10,593 nt of DNA, from positions 1 to 10,593 of the forward strand of contig JBJFDJ010000024.1 in the NCBI GenBank assembly GCA_051889975.1, given 5' to 3'. Origin of the DNA: UBA9845 sp051889975. GTDB taxonomy: Bacteria > Bacillota > Clostridia > Christensenellales > UBA1242. The translations under genes and the position numbers were made by a program. Positions 5,925 to 10,593 of the stretch are shown piece by piece. Position 1 is the stretch's first letter, and each line of letters begins with the position of its first letter. Under the pieces are notes generated by a model, which saw only the letters and a list, made by a program, of their open reading frames with translations, was not told the DNA's origin and ran no database searches.

Positions 5925-8900
5925 TTGAAAAAACAGATATTAGATGGCAACACAGCAGTTGCAATGGCTAGTTACAAATTGAGTGACATCAGTTTTATTT
6001 ACCCCATAACACCAAGTAGCACAATGGCAGAAGTTTGCGAAGAAATGAGTTTTAAAAACGAAAAAAACATCTTTGGCAATGTTGTTAGCGTAACAGAAAT
6101 GCAAAGTGAAGCAGGCGTTATTGGCAGTGTGCATGGTGCAAGTTTAAGTGGAAGTTTGGCAACGACTTTCACATCTAGTCAAGGGCTTTTGCTAATGATA
6201 CCAAATATGTATAAGATTGCTGGCGAAATGCTACCAGTGACAATTCATGTTGCAAGCCGAAGTGTTGCAAGTCATGCATTAAACATTTTTTGCGACCACA
6301 GCGATGTTATGAGCACAAGGCAAACTGGTTTTGCTATGCTATGCTCATCAAATGTGCAAGAGGCATATGATTTTGCCCTTGCAAGCCAAATTGCCAGTGT
6401 TAAGTCTAGCATACCTTTTTTGCATTTTTTTGATGGATTTAAAACAAGCCACGAGATTTCTAACATCTCAATTTTTGATGATGACGAGTTAAAGTCGGTC
6501 TATCCTTTTGACGAATTAAAAAAATACAAAGAAAATGCGTTTAGTAGCAACAATCCATTTCAAATAGGCACAAGCGAAGGGTCTGATGTGTTTTTTCAGG
6601 GCAGAGAAAAAAGCAACAAGGCATATCAAAACTTGCCAACTGTTTTGCAACAAACATTTGACGACATAAACAAAATAAGTGGCAGAAAATATCAGCCATT
6701 TGAGTATTTTGGAAGCCAAAGAGCAAAATATGTTGTTGTGATTATGGGAAGTGGATATCACACTGTTAAAAACTATATTAACCTATGCAATAACGACGAT
6801 TTTGGCGTTTTAAAAGTTAATTTGTATCGTCCATTTGCCACAAGTTTGTTTTTGCAAAAATTGCCCGCAACAGTGCAAAAAATTGCCGTTTTAGACAGGA
6901 CGAAAGAACAAGGTAGCATTGGCGAACCACTATATCAAGATGTTTGCACGGCAGTTTTAGAAAGCACTTTTGACGCAAAGGTGTTTGGTGGCAGATATGG
7001 GCTTGGTGGCAAAGAATTTAACTTGAGCATGGTTAAAAGTGTGTTTGAAAACTTGCAAAGTGCCAACACAAAAAATCATTTTACGGTTGGAATTGATGAC
7101 GATTTGACTTTAACAAGTCTTAAATGCACAAATGCCAATATGAACGAAAGTGGCTTTGGCAGTATTTTTTGGGGATTTGGAAGCGATGGAACTGTAAGTT
7201 GTGCAAAAAACATCACAAAAATTGTTGGCGAAAATTCTAACCTATTTGTGCAAGAATTCTCTTTGTATGACAGCAAAAAATCAGGTGGCATAACAAGGTC
7301 GTATATAAGATTTGACAGTGAGCAAATTAACAAGCCATATTTAATTGACAAGGCAGATATTGTGGTTTGCAACAATGCAAGTTTTGTGAACAGATATGAC
7401 ATAACAAAAAATTTAAAACAAAATGGCGTTTTAATTTTAAACAGCAAATACACTACTCAACAAGATTTGCAAGATAATTTTTGTGGCAATATTTTGCAAG
7501 ACATAAAACAAAAACAGATATCAGTTTACTCTGTTGATGCAAACAAAATTGCCCAAAGTTGTGGCATAAAAAACAAGATATCAGCAATTATGCAAATGGC
7601 TTATTTTAAAATTTCAAATATAATAGATTTTAAAACGGCAAAGAGCAAAACGGTTGAAAAAATTAAAATTTCACTTGCAAAAAAAGGCGAAGATGTAATA
7701 AATGAAAATTTGCAAGCAATGGACAAAGTTGAAGATAACATTGTTAAAATTAACATCAATTTTGACGAACTAAATTTGGAAGTTTGCAAGCCTGAAAAAG
7801 ACGACTATATAAATTCAGTTTTGAGTTTAAGGGGAGATGAACTGCCAGTTAGCAAGGTCAACCTTTTTGGAAGGGCACAAACTGGCACAAGCAAACAAGA
7901 AAAACGAAACATTAGCGAAAAAATTCCTTGTTGGAAAAGTGAAAACTGTTTGCAATGTGGCAAGTGCAGTATGGTTTGCCCACACAGTGTAATTCGCAGT
8001 AAAATTTTAACCGATGAACAATTAAAAAATGCGCCACAAAGTTTGCAACACAAAAAATGCAATTTTGACAGAGAAAACAATTTTGTGCTTGAAATATCAC
8101 CACTTGACTGCACTGGCTGTGGTCTTTGTGAGGCAGTTTGCCCAGCAAAAGAAAAGGCAATTGTATTGCAACAAAAGCAAAGTGTTTTAGAAGGCGAAAC
8201 CAACAATTACAACTTTACAAAAGACCTTGAAAGCAAAAGCACAAACTTGCCACTTTCAACCACTTCTGCTCAATTTATGAGCCCATATTTTGAATTTAGT
8301 GGCGCATGTGCTGGTTGTGGTGAAACACCATATATAAGGCTTTTAACTCAACTTTTTGGCAACAGACTTTTGCTTGCAAATGCAACGGGTTGTAGCAGTA
8401 TTTATGGAGCATCTAGCCCAACATGCCCTTACACCAAAGACCAAAACAATCAAGGACCAGCATGGGCAAACAGTTTGTTTGAAGACAATGCCGAATTTGG
8501 ATTTGGAATATACAAAAGTGAAAATTTAAAGAGACAAAGTCTCAAAAACTATGTTGAGCACAACATCAAAAATTTTAATGATAATTTAAAAACAAAATTA
8601 AATGATTGGCTACAAAATTTTGATGATGAAAAAATATGCAACCGGATTTATTTAGAGTTAAAAAACAACTCATCAAAATATTTTGATACTCAATCTCAGT
8701 TTGTGTTAGATAATTTGGATGCAATCAACAAAAAAACAACTTGGATTATTGGTGGCGATGGCTGGGCGTATGACATTGGCTTTGGTGGTCTTGACCATGT
8801 TTTAAGTAGCAATGAAAACTTAAACATTTTGGTGCTTGACACCGAACTATACAGCAACACCGGTGGGCAAACCAGCAAGTCATCAAGGCAGGGTTCTGTT

Positions 8901-9368
8901 CAAAAATTTGCAAGTGGTGGAAAAAAGACAAGCAAAAAACAACTTGCCCTTATGGCAATGACTTACAAAAATGTTTATGTTGCACAAGTGTGCATAGGTG
9001 CCGACCCAAATCAAACAATTAAAGCGTTTGCAGAAGCCGAAAATCACAAAGGTGTTAGTTTGATAATTGCCTACTGCCCATGCATAAATCACGGCATAAC
9101 AAAAAACAATGTCATTTCTTTGCAAATAGACGCCGTTAAAAGTGGTTATTGGCACTTGTTTAGATACAATCCCGCTTTAAGTCAAGTCGGCAAAAACCCA
9201 CTTGTAATTGACAGTGGCAGGCCACAAGAAAATTTAACTGAATATATGATGAGTGAAAGGCGCTACGCAAGCCACTTTGAAAGCAGTGACAGCAAAGCCG
9301 AATTGCAACAAATTGAAATGGAACAAAACGATTTTTATGATTTGTTAATTAAACTATCAAAATTGTAA
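5925..9368 (+). CDS. nifJ: Pyruvate:ferredoxin (flavodoxin) oxidoreductase, single-chain form
   Basis: The enzyme oxidatively decarboxylates pyruvate with CoA to acetyl-CoA and CO2, reducing ferredoxin or flavodoxin; it is central to clostridial fermentation. The product is 1147 aa (family ~1170-1200). Order of features: pyruvate/ThDP domain with YPITPSS (26-32) and SRSVASHALNIFCDHSDVM; a middle region with TGTSKQEKR; two [4Fe-4S] sites, C675xxC678xxC681xxxC685P and C729xxC732xxC735xxxC739P; then the ThDP domain with C795AGC798GE, C823 in NATGCSSIYG, GGDGWAYDIGFGGLDH (Asp945), NTGGQTSKSSRQG, and C1053 in CPCINHG supplying the fourth proximal-cluster ligand. An extra Cys1051 sits beside it. 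I chose the TTG at 5925 because AGGAG lies seven bases upstream and the protein then begins MKKQILDGNTAVAM, as in homologues; an upstream TTG at 5874 overlaps the promoter. No ferredoxin gene is adjacent. Confidence 0.97.
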   Translation: MKKQILDGNTAVAMASYKLSDISFIYPITPSSTMAEVCEEMSFKNEKNIFGNVVSVTEMQSEAGVIGSVHGASLSGSLATTFTSSQGLLLMIPNMYKIAGEMLPVTIHVASRSVASHALNIFCDHSDVMSTRQTGFAMLCSSNVQEAYDFALASQIASVKSSIPFLHFFDGFKTSHEISNISIFDDDELKSVYPFDELKKYKENAFSSNNPFQIGTSEGSDVFFQGREKSNKAYQNLPTVLQQTFDDINKISGRKYQPFEYFGSQRAKYVVVIMGSGYHTVKNYINLCNNDDFGVLKVNLYRPFATSLFLQKLPATVQKIAVLDRTKEQGSIGEPLYQDVCTAVLESTFDAKVFGGRYGLGGKEFNLSMVKSVFENLQSANTKNHFTVGIDDDLTLTSLKCTNANMNESGFGSIFWGFGSDGTVSCAKNITKIVGENSNLFVQEFSLYDSKKSGGITRSYIRFDSEQINKPYLIDKADIVVCNNASFVNRYDITKNLKQNGVLILNSKYTTQQDLQDNFCGNILQDIKQKQISVYSVDANKIAQSCGIKNKISAIMQMAYFKISNIIDFKTAKSKTVEKIKISLAKKGEDVINENLQAMDKVEDNIVKININFDELNLEVCKPEKDDYINSVLSLRGDELPVSKVNLFGRAQTGTSKQEKRNISEKIPCWKSENCLQCGKCSMVCPHSVIRSKILTDEQLKNAPQSLQHKKCNFDRENNFVLEISPLDCTGCGLCEAVCPAKEKAIVLQQKQSVLEGETNNYNFTKDLESKSTNLPLSTTSAQFMSPYFEFSGACAGCGETPYIRLLTQLFGNRLLLANATGCSSIYGASSPTCPYTKDQNNQGPAWANSLFEDNAEFGFGIYKSENLKRQSLKNYVEHNIKNFNDNLKTKLNDWLQNFDDEKICNRIYLELKNNSSKYFDTQSQFVLDNLDAINKKTTWIIGGDGWAYDIGFGGLDHVLSSNENLNILVLDTELYSNTGGQTSKSSRQGSVQKFASGGKKTSKKQLALMAMTYKNVYVAQVCIGADPNQTIKAFAEAENHKGVSLIIAYCPCINHGITKNNVISLQIDAVKSGYWHLFRYNPALSQVGKNPLVIDSGRPQENLTEYMMSERRYASHFESSDSKAELQQIEMEQNDFYDLLIKLSKL

Positions 9369-9564
9369 CTTAATTTTTAAAAAACTTAAAATTAAAATAA
9401 ATAACGCACAAAAATAATTAATAAAAAAATAAAATTCTGTTTAAAATGCCCATAAAAATTTTAAAGTCACTTCCCTTTTAATCAAAATATTAATTAAGTA
9501 AAAAATCACTTTTTCATCCAAAAAAGAGTTTCCATTATAAAATAATTTGATTTAAAAAAACTGC

Positions 9565-9633
9565 GATTTGAAAAAAATTGTTTTTGAAAAAATTTTTGTT
9601 TTTGAAAGAAATTTTGTTTTTGAAAAAATAAAA
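9565..9633. repeat. Short 18-bp A/T tandem repeats
   Basis: Three tandem 18-bp units, GTTTTTGAAAAAATTTTT and variants, start at 9580, 9598 and 9616. They are preceded by a degenerate 15-bp unit at 9565. Each unit is itself nearly self-complementary, with phased A and T tracts. They lie between the nifJ stop and its terminator. Confidence 0.8.
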
Positions 9634-9637
9634 AAAC

Positions 9638-9676
9638 GAAAAAATCACATAAGTTACTAACCTATGTGATTTTTTC
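9638..9676. terminator. Strong bidirectional Rho-independent terminator after nifJ
   Basis: A 14-bp perfect stem GAAAAAATCACATA / TATGTGATTTTTTC (9638-9651 with 9663-9676) is followed inward by one A-C mismatch and a further GTT/AAC pairing around an ACT loop. The A run on one side is the T run on the other, so it should work in both directions. It sits 270 bp after the nifJ stop, and no better terminator lies between. Confidence 0.85.
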
Positions 9677-10342
9677 TCGTGTAAACAAACAAATTATAGT
9701 GAAGTTTTAATAAACTTACATCAGCATATTTAAATGCTCTTTGCTTGATTACAATGTTATTATGTGTTTGATATTTAATAATATACATAAAAAACTAAAA
9801 TTTTTTAAAAATTTTACTCGCAATTTTTCTTGCTAGTATTTTTGGTAGTTTTATATAAAAATATTTTGATATGTTGTGCTAAATCTGTAAAAAGATGCAA
9901 AATTGATAAAATCCGTGCAAAATAAAAATAGACGGAAAAATTAAAAATTATTAAGCTACAAATATGAAAAATATTTTGACTTCTCTTAGTTTATTCCTAA
10001 ATAGAACAAGAAAGAAAATGCATTAAAAAACTTCACACAAATTTCCATTCGAATCAAAAAATCTAAAAAACATCAAAACAGATGAAAATATTTTCAAAAT
10101 TAGTCAATAACATATGAAATTTTCCGTTTTACAATTGGGATTTGATTGCCTTTAAAACATCAATATTGTATTTCCAAACTATTTATTAATTACTTAACTT
10201 CTGCCTGCAAGGTTTTTGCAAACATTGCAAATATTATTTTAATGTATTTTAAAATTGACAACATATTTAAAGAAATATAAATTTTCACCGAGCATAAAAT
10301 TTTGCAATCAATAAATTTAAAATGTAAATTATATTATTGAAT
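9677..10342. other. AT-rich stretch with no identifiable gene
   Basis: About 670 bases without a supported gene. Open frames are very short and lack Shine-Dalgarno sites. G+C is roughly 18 % in the part nearest the promoter (10261-10320, hand count). Minor items are a perfect 14-bp palindrome TGAAAATATTTTCA at 10083-10096, a weak TCCGT/ACGGA hairpin around 9911-9935, and a promoter-like TTGACA at 10255 with TATAAA 15 bases later. None is strong enough for its own call. Confidence 0.7.
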
Positions 10343-10371
10343 TTGACATCATGTTTTGCTTGTGATATACT
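10343..10371 (+). promoter_or_regulatory. Near-consensus promoter with extended -10 box
   Basis: A perfect TTGACA (10343-10348), an exact 17-base spacer and TATACT (10366-10371) preceded by TG-A (extended -10). This is one of the best-matching promoters in the window, yet no protein gene follows. Predicted transcription starts at about G10378. Confidence 0.82.
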
Positions 10372-10377
10372 TAATAA

Positions 10378-10570
10378 GTGGCAAATGAATGTTTGTGCCA
10401 ATAAGCGCAATCATTACACACTGGATTTGCCTCACAAAGACGTTAATATTTTAAACCAAAATCAGCCCACTCTGTTACATCTCATCCTGTAGCGTCCATC
10501 CCGTTGTAAGGAAATTTTAGCACCTAATAAAGACTAAAAATATTTTCAAAAGTCATCCAAAAATTAACAC
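10378..10570 (+). ncRNA. Candidate structured non-coding RNA of unknown family
   Basis: The region begins at the predicted start of a near-consensus promoter and has about 40 % G+C, against about 18 % just upstream. Its first 55 bases fold well: GGCAAAT (10380-10386) pairs with ATTTGCC (10425-10431), enclosing a 10-bp hairpin, AATG-T-TTGTGC / GCGCAA-T-CATT (10388-10415), with one T-T mismatch and loop CAATAA. Further pairings are GTTACA with TGTAGC (10474-10493 region) and a long-range stem of CACAAAG and GTTAAT (10433-10447) with ATTAAC and CTTTATGTG (10563-10580). I recognise no 6S, SRP, RNase P, tmRNA or riboswitch signature. A 35-codon frame (10385-10492) is present but has codon use unlike the other genes and no Shine-Dalgarno site. 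The 3' end is undefined; no terminator is visible before the window ends. Confidence 0.5.
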
Positions 10571-10571
10571 G

Positions 10572-10593
10572 CTTTATGTGGCTCAGCAGGTAG
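10572..10593 (+). tRNA. Possible tRNA 5' end (D arm), cut by the window edge
   Basis: Counting back from the D arm, the 22 bases parse as a 7-base acceptor strand CTTTATG, T8 G9, D stem GCTC, and an eight-base D loop AGCAGGTA with canonical A14, G18, G19 and A21, then the first base of the closing stem. The D arm is textbook, but C at position 1 is unusual and the acceptor cannot be checked without the 3' half. The same bases can alternatively pair with 10433-10439 in the upstream RNA. Amino-acid identity cannot be given. Confidence 0.35.

Noticed and set aside
7805..8206. Antisense open frame of 133 codons inside nifJ
   Set aside because: It is the shadow of the ferredoxin-domain coding sequence: long antisense frames are common opposite real genes. 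It has no promoter or ribosome site of its own.
9565..9633. Possible CRISPR array
   Set aside because: Units are 18 bp in direct tandem with no unique spacers and no cas genes nearby.
9911..9935. TCCGT / ACGGA inverted repeat as a minus-strand terminator
   Set aside because: Only a 5-bp stem with a 15-base loop and no gene upstream on that strand to terminate.
9964..10026. A 20-codon ATG frame in the AT-rich region
   Set aside because: No ribosome binding site or promoter, low-complexity product; expected by chance in AT-rich DNA.
10385..10492. A 35-codon ATG frame right after the strong promoter
   Set aside because: It has no Shine-Dalgarno site and starts about 7 bases after the predicted transcript start. 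Its codons (several CTG, CTC, CGC, CCC) are unlike the AT-rich genes around it, and it runs through the predicted stems. A structured RNA explains the composition better.

Overview
The window is AT-rich DNA from a low-GC Gram-positive bacterium, most likely an anaerobic member of the Clostridia. The support is a fused single-chain pyruvate:ferredoxin oxidoreductase, the truA / rplM / rpsI neighbourhood typical of Firmicutes, purine-rich Shine-Dalgarno sites, and Lys/Asn-rich proteins. TGA is used as a stop and Trp is written TGG, so the code is the standard bacterial one. A block of exactly 100 Ns (3227-3326) shows this is a scaffold from a draft or metagenomic assembly.

From 1 to about 5.83 kb everything reads on the minus strand. 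In transcription order: truA (tRNA pseudouridine synthase); a small acidic protein of unknown function with its own promoter; rplM-rpsI (ribosomal proteins uL13 and uS9) with a promoter, a structured leader and a terminator; the assembly gap; the C-terminal part of an unknown protein ending in a terminator; then a new promoter driving two tandem CPBP-family membrane proteases. The second of these overlaps the start of rlmH (23S rRNA methyltransferase, cut by the window edge) by 4 bp. The theme is translation: ribosomal proteins plus tRNA and rRNA modification enzymes, with the two membrane proteases attached to the rlmH end.

At 5.83-5.92 kb a compact divergent promoter region separates truA from nifJ, which occupies 5925-9368 on the plus strand. 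NifJ (1147 aa from a TTG start) carries all the expected Fe-S and thiamine-diphosphate motifs and links pyruvate breakdown to ferredoxin reduction.

Downstream of nifJ there are about 1.2 kb with no convincing protein gene. This stretch holds 18-bp A/T-rich tandem repeats, a strong bidirectional terminator, about 650 bp of very AT-rich sequence with no identifiable content, and then a near-consensus promoter at 10343-10371. What follows that promoter is richer in G+C (about 40 % against about 18 % just upstream, hand count) and can fold into nested hairpins. It is the best candidate for an undescribed element, a structured non-coding RNA. The last 22 bases look like the 5' end of a tRNA cut off by the window.

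A second pattern is that truA and the first CPBP gene both have a -10 box ending exactly six bases before an ATG with no Shine-Dalgarno site, which suggests leaderless mRNAs.
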